DNA of 64,000 bases. Origin: Spirochaetales bacterium. Lineage in GTDB: Bacteria > Spirochaetota > Spirochaetia > Sphaerochaetales > Sphaerochaetaceae. Position 1 is the first letter of the stretch. The number at the start of each line of letters is the position of its first letter. The notes beneath the pieces are model-generated. The model was given only the letters and a program-made list of their open reading frames with translations, did not search any database and was not told where the DNA came from. Positions 42,244 to 50,344 of this stretch are shown in pieces. A program made the translations under genes and the position numbers. The stretch spans positions 1 through 64,000 of the forward strand of contig JAQYHB010000001.1 of assembly GCA_028722305.1 (NCBI GenBank), in the 5' to 3' direction.

Positions 42244-43887
42244 TCATCGCTGCTTCCTACGGGTGACGATGGTACGGACAAGGCCGACGACCAGCGAAAG
42301 GACGGAAACCCAGATGGAGAGATAGGCAAGCCAGTCGCCATAGCGGGTATAGATCGTCTCGGCGTGAGCGGAAGAGAAATAGACGGGAACATCGAAGATG
42401 TGCCACAACGCCTTGAACAACGGCAAATCGTCATGGATCTGCCCGTCTGGGGTGATGTAGCAGGAAAGTCCGCTGTTGGTCGAGCGGATCATGGTACGGC
42501 GGTTCTCCACCGAACGGTAGATCGCCATGACCCCATGCTGGATCTCGCTCGCCTCGCTCTGCGACCAGTTGTCGTTGGTCATGTTCAACAGCACGTCGGC
42601 GCCCCCCCGGACGAACTCGGCGTTCAGGTCCCCGAAGACATCCTCGAAGCAAATCGGAGTGGAGAACTTGATACCGTCGCTCTCGAAGACGACGCTTTCC
42701 GTTCCGGTCAGCCACCAGTGGTAGTCGTTCGCCTTCAGGATATTGTACAGATGCGGCATCGTCTTCTCGTAGGGGAAGTGCTCGGTGAACGGCACCAGGT
42801 GCTGCTTGCGGTACGTCTGCTTGATCTGTCCGTCGTCGAACATGATGATCGTGTTGTAGTCATCACGGTTCCACTCTCCATCCTCGAGCTCGGGAGGAAG
42901 CGAGGGGTCGGCAAGGACTCCCTCCGGATTGCCGGTAATCAGAGGGACGCTGAGCTCCTTGCCGAAGTTGACGAACTCCTCCACCAGCGCGCTGGTGTCA
43001 GGATCGGTAGGATAGTTCTCGTGCCAAGCCACCGACGGGACAAATGCGGTCTCGGACCATACCAGGATGTCCGGGTTCTTCGTCATCGCCTCAAGGCTCA
43101 TTTTGCGGAGATTGTTGAAATTCCGCTTGTAGGTGGTGTAGCCGCCTTTCCAGGAATTGGCGTTATGCTGGACGACGGCCACCTTCCAAGTGCGGTCAGG
43201 CGTCATGCGCTTCCAGTGCTGCCAGCTGACCGTTCCGAGGACCAGCCACAAGGCGAAGCCGACGGCATAGGCGATCGCCCAGACCCTGCGGTCCCTCAAC
43301 CACCCCTTCAGGCTTTCCCTGCGGGCCAACGGCATGGCGAGGAAGGCCTGTGGCATGACCACAAGCAGGTTGACACCCCAGATACCGGTGATCGAGGCAA
43401 TCTGCACCAGCGGAAGATAGTTCCACAACGCGTAGCCGATCGTCCCGTAAGGATAGCCGGCGAACCAGCTCTGGCAGAGATACGAGTAGGCGGTCCAGAT
43501 GAAGGCCTGCACAAGCCAGCTCCACTTCTTGCACCAACTGTCAGCCATTTTCAAACAAGGGAAAAGCAGCGCCATCTCCCCGCCTTTGATGATCGTGACG
43601 ATGAAGATCGCAAGCGGGTGGAAGTTCCTAAGCCAGTAGTTGAAGAACAGGTAGAACATGAACCCGTAGAAGAAGCCGTAGAAAGGAGTGGCCGCCGGAC
43701 GGGTACGATGGATGACGACAAATACCGGAACCAATGCGATGAAGGCGAGGAAACCGAATCCGCTCTTCGAAAGAAAGCCTGGGAACGCCAGGGAAAGGAC
43801 GAAAGAGCTGGCCAATAACAACAGAACCTCAGAACAATATGTTCCAAGGTTCCGCTGTTTCTTTCCGTTGTCCGTCTGCTGAACCAC
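42244..43887 (-). CDS. lnt: Apolipoprotein N-acyltransferase
   Basis: The protein has 547 residues. About seven N-terminal membrane segments (residues 20-230) precede a nitrilase-like domain with the catalytic triad Glu (VWSETAFVPS), Lys (YRKQHLVPF) and Cys (TPICFEDVFG). One membrane segment closes the protein. It adds the third acyl chain to lipoproteins in the inner membrane, which fits the several lipobox proteins in this window and a diderm envelope. It is 2 bp downstream of the HU gene, last in the rpsT-HU-lnt operon. Confidence 0.94.
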   Translation of the reverse strand: MVQQTDNGKKQRNLGTYCSEVLLLLASSFVLSLAFPGFLSKSGFGFLAFIALVPVFVVIHRTRPAATPFYGFFYGFMFYLFFNYWLRNFHPLAIFIVTIIKGGEMALLFPCLKMADSWCKKWSWLVQAFIWTAYSYLCQSWFAGYPYGTIGYALWNYLPLVQIASITGIWGVNLLVVMPQAFLAMPLARRESLKGWLRDRRVWAIAYAVGFALWLVLGTVSWQHWKRMTPDRTWKVAVVQHNANSWKGGYTTYKRNFNNLRKMSLEAMTKNPDILVWSETAFVPSVAWHENYPTDPDTSALVEEFVNFGKELSVPLITGNPEGVLADPSLPPELEDGEWNRDDYNTIIMFDDGQIKQTYRKQHLVPFTEHFPYEKTMPHLYNILKANDYHWWLTGTESVVFESDGIKFSTPICFEDVFGDLNAEFVRGGADVLLNMTNDNWSQSEASEIQHGVMAIYRSVENRRTMIRSTNSGLSCYITPDGQIHDDLPLFKALWHIFDVPVYFSSAHAETIYTRYGDWLAYLSIWVSVLSLVVGLVRTIVTRRKQR

Positions 43888-43889
43888 GC

Positions 43890-44207
43890 TCAGTTCTCCT
43901 CGTGGTTCCGAAGATTCCAGACATAGTCCTTCAGCTCTTTTCCCGGGCGGAAAATAGCCACGCCATGCGTTGAGACCGAAACAATCTCGCCAGTCTTCGG
44001 ATTACGGGCTTTCTCCCTCCCCTTGCGGGTACGGACCTCGAAGGTGCCAAATCCTCTGAGCTCTATGACCTGGTCGTTTTTCAGGCCTTTCTTCACTTCC
44101 TCAAAAAACTCGTCAATGATCAGATGGATGTCATTGCGGTTGAAACCATGAGTCTCGTGAAGATTCTCAATAATGGTAGCTTTGGTAAGCTTATTGGAAT
44201 CTGCCAT
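43890..44207 (-). CDS. hup: HU/IHF-family DNA-binding protein
   Basis: The protein has 105 residues with the HU fold: TKATIIENLHETHGFNR, then VIELRGFGTFEVRTRKGREK and RNPKTGE with the DNA-intercalating proline, and ending FRPGKELKDYV. It bends and compacts DNA. The C-terminus has about 10 residues more than E. coli HU. It lies between rpsT and lnt on the same strand. Confidence 0.93.
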   Translation of the reverse strand: MADSNKLTKATIIENLHETHGFNRNDIHLIIDEFFEEVKKGLKNDQVIELRGFGTFEVRTRKGREKARNPKTGEIVSVSTHGVAIFRPGKELKDYVWNLRNHEEN

Positions 44208-44224
44208 GACCTACTCCCCAACCG

Positions 44225-44527
44225 TTAATTCGCAGCCTGAGCAGGAGCAGCTTCCTTCGGTGCACCGGCGACCAGCTTGTTGTAGTGTCGAGTAAGGCGG
44301 GACTTCTTGCGGTCAGCGGTGTTGCGCTTCAGGGCATTCTTACCGACAGCGGAATCGAGCAGCTTCACGGCAAGCGCCAGCTTGGTGGCAGCCAGTTCCT
44401 TGTCACCTGCGGCGACAGCAGCGCTGAAGCCCTTGCAAGCGGTGCGGACAGCACTCTTGGTCTCACGATTTCTCTCTCTGCGCACAATGTTCTGGCGTGC
44501 TCTCTTCTCTGCAGACCGATTTCTCAT
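44225..44527 (-). CDS. rpsT: 30S ribosomal protein S20
   Basis: The protein has 100 residues. It has the usual S20 features: RSAEKRARQNIVRRERNRE at the start, KLLDSAVGKNALKRNTADRKKSRL in the middle and a short Ala-rich tail (KEAAPAQAAN). It binds 16S rRNA in early assembly. TTGGAGG precedes the ATG. It is first in the rpsT-HU-lnt operon behind a TTGACC-17-TATGTT promoter. Confidence 0.95.
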   Translation of the reverse strand: MRNRSAEKRARQNIVRRERNRETKSAVRTACKGFSAAVAAGDKELAATKLALAVKLLDSAVGKNALKRNTADRKKSRLTRHYNKLVAGAPKEAAPAQAAN

Positions 44528-44615
44528 CCTAGATCCTCCAACACTGGAAAAACCAATGTATTTCTATTTGGTAGTTTTCTTTATTTGTAATCAGCAAATT
44601 AACTGACGGCTTAAC

Positions 44616-44644
44616 AACATAGCACAGACTATAAAACGGGTCAA
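44616..44644 (-). promoter_or_regulatory. Promoter of rpsT-HU-lnt
   Basis: TTGACC (44644-44639), a 17-bp spacer and TATGTT (44621-44616). Confidence 0.65.
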
Positions 44645-44665
44645 TACAATGCTTTATTGAATTTT

Positions 44666-45799
44666 TTATTCTTTACCGAAGAGCTCGTCCACGTACTGTC
44701 GGGAAATCTCCCACCGTTTCGTATCTTCCTTATATACGCAGGCACTCGCTGGTATGGTCAGCACTCGCCCTTCGCTTCCGCTCAAGGTCAGCTGCTTGGA
44801 AAGGATGTTCACCTCCGACACCTTCATCAGCTCGTCACCCAACTTCAGCCTGCTCCCTTCCTGCGGGTACTTGGCCTTTTCCTCGGCGTAGAAGTCGTAC
44901 TCGAATGCCAGGCAGCAGAGCAAGCGTCCGCAGGGACCGGAAATCTTCATCGAGTTGAGCGAAAGATTCTGCTCTTTCGCCATCTTGATTGAAACCGGAT
45001 TGAGCTTGTCCGTCATGGCATGGCAACAGAAATCACGGCCGCAGATGGCGAGCCCGCCCAACACGCGGCTCTCGTCACGGACGCCAATCTGGCGCAACTC
45101 GATACGGATGCGGAAGACGCTGACCAGGTCCTTGACCAGCTCGCGGAAGTCGACACGGACGTCGGCAGTGAAGAAGAAGAGGATTTTCGGCTCACCCAGC
45201 AGGAAGTGGGCTGTGACCAGCTTCATGTCCAGTTTGTGCAGAGCAATCTTCTCGCGGCAAATCCGCATCGCCTCCTCTTCTTTTCCAGAGAGCTCCTGGT
45301 AGCGGGCCAGATCGCTCGGCGTGGCAAGGCGGACAATCCACAGGGAATCCCCCGACAGCTTCACCTTTTCCGGATCCTTTTGCTCGGTGCACATCTCGCA
45401 CTCGGCGCACTCGTCGACGTCAGGATCCTCGTTCCAGATGATATCATCCACCACAGGATTCCCGTCCGGTCCAGGCTCGCCACTGGCAACCAAAGGCTGG
45501 TCGTCGACCGTCTCGACCGGTTCCTCATCCTCGGCGCGGCAACGCGCGCAGGCTCCACGGATATCGGTCGACCCTGCCTGATAGGGTTTCCCTATCCGTG
45601 AGGCGTCGGCAACAACGATGCCTAGGTCCAGGCCATAGCGCGTCGGCATGACGACGCTGATGCCCGGGTAGAGCATGCTGTCCCACGCGCAGACGGAGAG
45701 CTCGTTGCTGGAAGGGTTTTTCACCAGATAGATGTAACCACTATCCGGATGATTGCTATGTGTCTGTCCTCCATCAGGACGATACTGTTCTTTTCTCAT
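44666..45799 (-). CDS. PSP1-domain protein (RicT/YaaT-like), cysteine-rich
   Basis: The protein has 377 residues. The PSP1 domain at residues about 170-290 contains the hallmark ILFFFTADVRVDFRELVKDL, GIRDESRVLGG-like GVRDESRVLGGLAICGRDFC, and GPCGRLLCCLAFEYDFY. In Bacillus, RicT with RicA/RicF binds Fe-S clusters and controls RNase Y. An extra Cys-rich insert (CARC near residue 84, CAECEMC near 132) could bind metal. An in-frame GTG upstream lies within the -10 box (TTGACA-17-TAGGTT), so ATG 45799 is the likely start: 8 nt after the -10 and without Shine-Dalgarno, hence leaderless. Confidence 0.88.
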   Translation of the reverse strand: MRKEQYRPDGGQTHSNHPDSGYIYLVKNPSSNELSVCAWDSMLYPGISVVMPTRYGLDLGIVVADASRIGKPYQAGSTDIRGACARCRAEDEEPVETVDDQPLVASGEPGPDGNPVVDDIIWNEDPDVDECAECEMCTEQKDPEKVKLSGDSLWIVRLATPSDLARYQELSGKEEEAMRICREKIALHKLDMKLVTAHFLLGEPKILFFFTADVRVDFRELVKDLVSVFRIRIELRQIGVRDESRVLGGLAICGRDFCCHAMTDKLNPVSIKMAKEQNLSLNSMKISGPCGRLLCCLAFEYDFYAEEKAKYPQEGSRLKLGDELMKVSEVNILSKQLTLSGSEGRVLTIPASACVYKEDTKRWEISRQYVDELFGKE

Positions 45800-45807
45800 A
45801 TGAGAGA

Positions 45808-45836
45808 AACCTAGCACGACAATGTCGATTTGTCAA
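45808..45836 (-). promoter_or_regulatory. Promoter of the PSP1 (RicT-like) gene
   Basis: TTGACA (45836-45831), a 17-bp spacer and TAGGTT (45813-45808), ending 8 nt before the ATG. Confidence 0.7.
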
Positions 45837-45879
45837 ACCTACTTCGCGTAACTGTTTTTCCAGATGGAAGTTAGCATGT

Positions 45880-45909
45880 TTGACCAAGTCATTTGGAGCA
45901 TGGTATATT
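45880..45909 (+). promoter_or_regulatory. Promoter of dus-purD
   Basis: TTGACC (45880-45885), an 18-bp spacer and TATATT (45904-45909), ending 11 nt before the ATG. Confidence 0.65.
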
Positions 45910-45920
45910 TTGCATCAATC

Positions 45921-46919
45921 ATGAAGCAACCGTACATCCGGCCCTTCCAGGTGGGAAGCGCCGTACTGCAAGGCAACCTGTTCCTCGCCCCTATGGCGGG
46001 ATATACCGATATCCCCTTCCGCTCGCTGTGCATCAAACACGGGGCGGACCTTACCTATACCGAGATGGTCAGCGCCGAGGGGCTCTACCGCGACAGCGAC
46101 AAGACCGAAGAGCTGATGGAGCGGGCGCCCAACGAACGGAACTATGTGGTGCAGCTCTTCATGGGAAGCCTCGGCCCCATCGAGAAAGCGGTGGAGAAGA
46201 TCATTCCCTACCACCCGGTGATGATCGACATCAACGCCGGCTGCCCGGTGCCCAAGGTAACCCGTACCGGAAGCGGATCTGCGCTGATGAAGGATCCGGA
46301 ACTGGCCAGGCAGATGGTAAAGCGGATCACGGAGCTGACCGACATCCCCGTATCCATCAAGTTCCGCCTCGGCTGGGACAACCAGTCGGTCAACTTCCTG
46401 GAATTTGCCGACGCCGTCGCCATTGGAGGAGCCAGCGCCATGGCGCTCCATACCAGGACCCGCACCGAAGGATACGCCCCCTACGCCCACCAGGAACGGC
46501 TGAAGGAGCTCTGTGATTTCCGGGCAGGCCACTGGCCCCAGGTGCGCGTCATCGCCAGCGGCGACCTTTTCACGGCTTTGGATGTCATCAGGGTGCTGAA
46601 GACATACGAGGTCGACGCGGTCATGGTGGCCCGTGGTGCGATCGGCAACCCCTTCATCTTCGAGGACGCCAAGGCGCTAGGCGAAGGAAAGGAACCGATG
46701 CCTCTGACAACCGAGCGCCGCATTCAGGCGCTGATGGAGCATCTGGAGGCCACCATCGAGAAATATGGGGAACGGAGCGCCTGCCACCAGATGCGCAAGT
46801 GCGCCTCCTTTTACCTGCGCGGCATGCAGGGGGTACGCGAGGCGAAACAGGCATTCAACACCACCGAAACGAGGGCGGATTACGCCCGGATTTGCGCAAG
46901 GTTGACGAGCGCAAATTGA
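45921..46919 (+). CDS. dus: tRNA-dihydrouridine synthase (Dus)
   Basis: The protein has 332 residues: an FMN-binding TIM barrel (NLFLAPMAGYTDIPFRSLC), catalytic Cys in DINAGCPVPKVTRTGSGSAL, then KFRLGW, HTRTRTEGYAP, IASGDLF and ARGAIGNPFIF. A C-terminal helical tRNA-binding domain follows. It is closest to the DusB type and reduces uridine in the tRNA D-loop. The frame is open 19 codons further up, but that part overlaps the promoter. ATG 45921 lies 11 nt after the -10 with no Shine-Dalgarno. A PurD-like gene follows 28 bp downstream. Confidence 0.93.
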   Translation: MKQPYIRPFQVGSAVLQGNLFLAPMAGYTDIPFRSLCIKHGADLTYTEMVSAEGLYRDSDKTEELMERAPNERNYVVQLFMGSLGPIEKAVEKIIPYHPVMIDINAGCPVPKVTRTGSGSALMKDPELARQMVKRITELTDIPVSIKFRLGWDNQSVNFLEFADAVAIGGASAMALHTRTRTEGYAPYAHQERLKELCDFRAGHWPQVRVIASGDLFTALDVIRVLKTYEVDAVMVARGAIGNPFIFEDAKALGEGKEPMPLTTERRIQALMEHLEATIEKYGERSACHQMRKCASFYLRGMQGVREAKQAFNTTETRADYARICARLTSAN

Positions 46920-46947
46920 TGGTGGTACGTTTGACACGAGGGTACGT

Positions 46948-48207
46948 ATGAGAGTATTAGTCCTTGGATCCGGAGCCAAAGACCATGCCTTGGCATGGTG
47001 GCTTTCCCGCAGTCATTTCATTGAGGATTTGTATGTCGCTCCCGGCAACTATGGTACCGAAGCGCTCGCCATCAATCTTGACATCGATTCTGAGGACTTC
47101 GAGCAAGTCTATCAGGCCTGCCTCGACCACCACATCGACTTTGTCTTCATCGGCACGGAGCAGCCGCTGTTCAGCGCGATGGTGGACAAGCTCACCGAGA
47201 AGGGAATCGAATGCTTCGGTTGCCCAAGCAAGTCGCTGAAGCTGGAGGGGGACAGGGACTTCGCCCGCGCTTTCACGGACCGTCACAACATCCCTACCCC
47301 GAGCCACAAGCTTTTCAGTGACCCCCAGACGATGGAAGCCTTCCTGCTACGCCACAGGGGGCAACGGCTGGTCATCAAGAGCAAGGGACCGGCTCCGAGC
47401 AGGATGATGATCGACTCGGCAGACACCCAGCAGCTGATTGCCTTCGGCAAGGAGTTGCTCAATCGGGGCGACATCCTGGTCGAGGAACATCTTGGCGGCC
47501 TTTCCCTTTCCGTCACCGCTCTGGTGGACAACAAGGGATACCTGCTGCTTCCCTTCTCCAGCGACTACTCCAAGACCCAGCACGACGAGGGTATCCCCAC
47601 CGGAGGCATGGGCGCAATCTGCCCGGTCCCCATCAGCGAGGAGTTGCGCCAGGAGCTGGTCAACCGGATCATCGACCCGACCATCTACGGCATGCGTGTC
47701 GAGAAGCTCACCTACCATGGGGTACTCACCTTCAGTGTGATCCTTTCCAAAGACGGCCCGATTCTGGTCGACTACCACGTGCGTTTCAATGATCCATCCA
47801 CCCAAGCGATCATCCCGCTAATCAAGAGCGATGCTCTGGATATCATGTACGCGATGGAGCACGACAACCTGGAAAGCTACCAGTTGAATGTCTCGACCCA
47901 AAGCACCGTCGCCATCGTCATCGCCAGCAAAGGGTATCCGCAGGCTCCCGAGATCTGCAAAGCGCTCGATCCGCTTCCTGCCTACATGCAACTCAACTCC
48001 TTCAGGGATGAACCGCAGGTCTTCTTCGGAGCTGTCGAGAAACATGACGGACAACCGATTACCGTCGGCGGCAGGCCAGTGACCATCGTCGGCAAGGGTG
48101 AGAACATCAACATGGCCAATAAGAACGCCTATGCGAAAATAGACAAGATCCACTTCGAGGGCTCTTGGTACCGTCAGGACATCGGAGAGCGGTTCTTGGA
48201 GAACTGA
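46948..48207 (+). CDS. purD: PurD-like ATP-grasp protein (phosphoribosylamine-glycine ligase family), divergent
   Basis: The protein has 419 residues with PurD domain order: N-domain VLVLGSGAKDHALAWWL (canonical GSGGREHALAW), APGNYGT, FIGTEQPLFSAMVD (canonical GPEAPL), then CFGCPSKSLKLEGDRDFA, ATP-grasp and C-domain. Several active-site motifs differ: the ATP loop KADGLAAGKGV is VIKSKGPAPSRMM, the metal motif LEFNVRFGDPE is LVDYHVRFNDPST, though PTGGMGAICP is kept. It may be a diverged working PurD or an ATP-grasp ligase with another substrate. It is co-transcribed with dus and ends in a strong terminator. Confidence 0.75.
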   Translation: MRVLVLGSGAKDHALAWWLSRSHFIEDLYVAPGNYGTEALAINLDIDSEDFEQVYQACLDHHIDFVFIGTEQPLFSAMVDKLTEKGIECFGCPSKSLKLEGDRDFARAFTDRHNIPTPSHKLFSDPQTMEAFLLRHRGQRLVIKSKGPAPSRMMIDSADTQQLIAFGKELLNRGDILVEEHLGGLSLSVTALVDNKGYLLLPFSSDYSKTQHDEGIPTGGMGAICPVPISEELRQELVNRIIDPTIYGMRVEKLTYHGVLTFSVILSKDGPILVDYHVRFNDPSTQAIIPLIKSDALDIMYAMEHDNLESYQLNVSTQSTVAIVIASKGYPQAPEICKALDPLPAYMQLNSFRDEPQVFFGAVEKHDGQPITVGGRPVTIVGKGENINMANKNAYAKIDKIHFEGSWYRQDIGERFLEN

Positions 48208-48226
48208 GAGAAAGCTCCAGACATTC

Positions 48227-48262
48227 AGCCCCTGATATGCCTGGCACGTCAGGGGCTCTTTC
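48227..48262 (+). terminator. Terminator of dus-purD
   Basis: AGCCCCTGA (48227-48235) pairs with TCAGGGGCT (48249-48257), loop 13 nt, followed by CTTTCG. It lies 20 nt after the stop codon. Confidence 0.7.
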
Positions 48263-48353
48263 GTAGTTCTTGTCGTGTGCCACCGTTACAAGGGCCACCA
48301 AGGAAAACGTACGGATAAGAGGTTGGCGCCCTTTTCCCTTCAGGATAACAGAT

Positions 48354-49097
48354 TCAATGCTGTCGGCGGAACTCGTAGAGCAGGATACCCGTGGCGACCG
48401 ATACGTTGAGCGAGTCGATATGGCCGCGCATCGGAATCGAGACGATTTCGTCGCACAGCTTGCGGGAAAGCTCACGGATTCCGCTACCCTCACTACCCAT
48501 GATGATGGCGGTCCTCTGGGGGAATGTAATCTCGTAGCTGTTCGTACCTGACATATCCGCGCCATAAATCCAGAAGCCGGCTGCCTTCAGTTCCTTCACC
48601 TCGCGGCTCAGGTTGGTAACCACCGCCATCGGCACATACTGGGCGGCTCCGGAAGAAATTTTGGTGACCGTCTCGTTTGCCTGGGCGCTGCGCCTTTCAG
48701 GAACAACCACAAGGTCGACACCGAACTGGTCGGCGCTACGAAGAATCGCCCCCAGATTGTGCGGGTCGGTAATCTCGTCGAGCAACAGGACCAGGGCGCC
48801 CTGGCCCTCCTTCAGGTTGGAAAGGAACTCGCTGACCGTTGTGACGATCAACCGGCTTCCCCCCCTGCGCGCCCCACCAAGGTCAAGCACGACGCCCCGG
48901 TGATCCACACCTGGCATCATGCGGTCCATTTCCTGGGGAGAAAGTTTCTTGATGGCGATCTTTCCGGTCAGCATCGCCTGTCTCTCAAGATCGGAGTAGC
49001 TTTTCCCGACCCCGCGGGAAACATAGAGCGTCGAGCCCATCGGGGCCTGCTTGATACCCTCTTCAATCGCGTGCTTGCCGTACATCTTCTCGCCCAT
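48354..49097 (-). CDS. rlmB: 23S rRNA (guanosine-2'-O)-methyltransferase, RlmB/SpoU family
   Basis: The protein has 247 residues. The N-terminal substrate-binding domain begins MYGKHAIEEGIKQ. The SPOUT knot follows with motif 1 LLDEITDPHNLGAILRSADQ, motif 2 IIMGSEGSGIREL and motif 3 SIPMRGHIDSLNVSVATGIL. RlmB methylates G2251 of the 23S rRNA P-loop. It is the last gene of the grpE-dnaK-dnaJ cluster, 14 bp after dnaJ, an association not explained by chaperone function. Confidence 0.92.
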   Translation of the reverse strand: MGEKMYGKHAIEEGIKQAPMGSTLYVSRGVGKSYSDLERQAMLTGKIAIKKLSPQEMDRMMPGVDHRGVVLDLGGARRGGSRLIVTTVSEFLSNLKEGQGALVLLLDEITDPHNLGAILRSADQFGVDLVVVPERRSAQANETVTKISSGAAQYVPMAVVTNLSREVKELKAAGFWIYGADMSGTNSYEITFPQRTAIIMGSEGSGIRELSRKLCDEIVSIPMRGHIDSLNVSVATGILLYEFRRQH

Positions 49098-49111
49098 CTC
49101 GTTTCTCCTCG

Positions 49112-50260
49112 TTATTCGTTGACATCTCCCTCGTAGGGAACTGGTTGCGGTCTATCGTTCTCACCCATAGCCTCAGCCAGTTGCTTCATCAAACCACGGG
49201 CTTTCAGGCCAAGGTGCTTCGGGGTATCCACCTGGATGCGCAGATACAAATCGCCACGATCAGTGCTGTTGAGCTTGGGAGCTCCCTGTCCGCGGACCCT
49301 CAGCAGCTTTCCGCTCTGAGTCCCGCCCGGAATGGACACCTTGAGTTCCTTGCCATCCACACTGGTGATGATGATATCGGCGCCAAGCGCAGCCTGGGTG
49401 AAACTGATCGGCACCTGCAGGTAGAGATCCGCGCCCTGACGGACAAAATACTTGTCCGGCCTGACCGAGATGAAGACTACCAAATCACCGCTCGGACCTC
49501 CGTTGGCTCCCGCGTCTCCCATGCCACGCAACGTGACCCTGTTGCCGTTATCCACGCCGGCAGGAATGGTGACCCTCAGTTTGGTCTGCTTGCGCTTCAA
49601 GCCGGAGCCATGGCAGTCCGGGCAAGGATGGTCGATGACCTGGCCCTTACCGCCACAGGTGGGGCAGGTCGTCGCCACGGTGAAGAAGCCGCTGTTCCTG
49701 CGTACCTGTCCGCTTCCGCCACAAGTGGGGCAGGTCTTGGTCCCGGTGCCGTCGGCGGAACCGGAACCATGGCAGGTGTCGCAGACTACCTGATGGATGT
49801 ACGAGACATCCACCTTGGTGCCAAACAGCGCATCCTTGAAGTCCAGCGTCACGTCATAGCGCAAGCTCGAACCCTGGCTGGGGCCGCCGCTACGGCGGGC
49901 ACCACCCTGGCCACCCATGCCGCCACCGAAAAAGGAACTGAAAATGTCCTCGAACCCGCCACGGCCTCCGAAAATATCGGAGAAGTCCTGATAGACATGG
50001 GAATAGTCGTGTCCCATACCACCGGCCCCATCGATACCGGCAAAACCGTACTGGTCATAGGCCGCTCGCTTCTTCTCGTCGCTGAGGACTTCGTAGGCCT
50101 CGGTGGCTTCCTTGAAACGGGCCTCGGCCTCCTTATCACCAGGGTGGGTATCCGGGTGATTGGCCAAAGCCAGCTTGTGGTATGCTTTCTTGATCTGCTC
50201 GGGAGTAGCGTCTTTGGCAACGCCGAGCACTTCATAATAATCTCGTTTCGTCTCTGCCAT
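49112..50260 (-). CDS. dnaJ: Chaperone DnaJ
   Basis: The protein has 382 residues. The J-domain is at 1-70 with the HPD motif (ANHPDTHPGD), followed by a Gly/Phe-rich linker (FGGRGG, FFGGGMGGQGG), four zinc-finger CxxCxGxG repeats (CDTCHGSG, CPTCGGSG, CPTCGGKG, CPDCHGSG), and a C-terminal substrate-binding domain. It stimulates DnaK ATP hydrolysis and delivers substrates. The start at 50260 follows GAGGA. It is separated from dnaK by an 84-bp gap with a 14-bp perfect hairpin. Confidence 0.96.
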   Translation of the reverse strand: MAETKRDYYEVLGVAKDATPEQIKKAYHKLALANHPDTHPGDKEAEARFKEATEAYEVLSDEKKRAAYDQYGFAGIDGAGGMGHDYSHVYQDFSDIFGGRGGFEDIFSSFFGGGMGGQGGARRSGGPSQGSSLRYDVTLDFKDALFGTKVDVSYIHQVVCDTCHGSGSADGTGTKTCPTCGGSGQVRRNSGFFTVATTCPTCGGKGQVIDHPCPDCHGSGLKRKQTKLRVTIPAGVDNGNRVTLRGMGDAGANGGPSGDLVVFISVRPDKYFVRQGADLYLQVPISFTQAALGADIIITSVDGKELKVSIPGGTQSGKLLRVRGQGAPKLNSTDRGDLYLRIQVDTPKHLGLKARGLMKQLAEAMGENDRPQPVPYEGDVNE

Positions 50261-50277
50261 AGGAAAGTCCTCAAACA

Positions 50278-50314
50278 CACATCATGTCGGCTTTTTCGGG
50301 GCCGACATGATGTG
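50278..50314 (-). terminator. Strong hairpin between dnaK and dnaJ
   Basis: CACATCATGTCGGC and GCCGACATGATGTG are a perfect 14-bp stem with a 9-nt loop. On the minus strand it is followed by TTTGAGGA, only about 15 nt before the dnaJ start. It probably acts as an attenuator, a 3' stabiliser of dnaK mRNA or a processing site. Confidence 0.65.
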
Positions 50315-50344
50315 ATGCTATTGCATTGTAGCAAAAAGCCGGAA

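Noticed and set aside
46930-46947. TTGACA just upstream of purD considered as a promoter -35
   Set aside because: The start codon follows within 12 bp, leaving no room for a -10; purD has GAGGG as ribosome site and follows dus closely.
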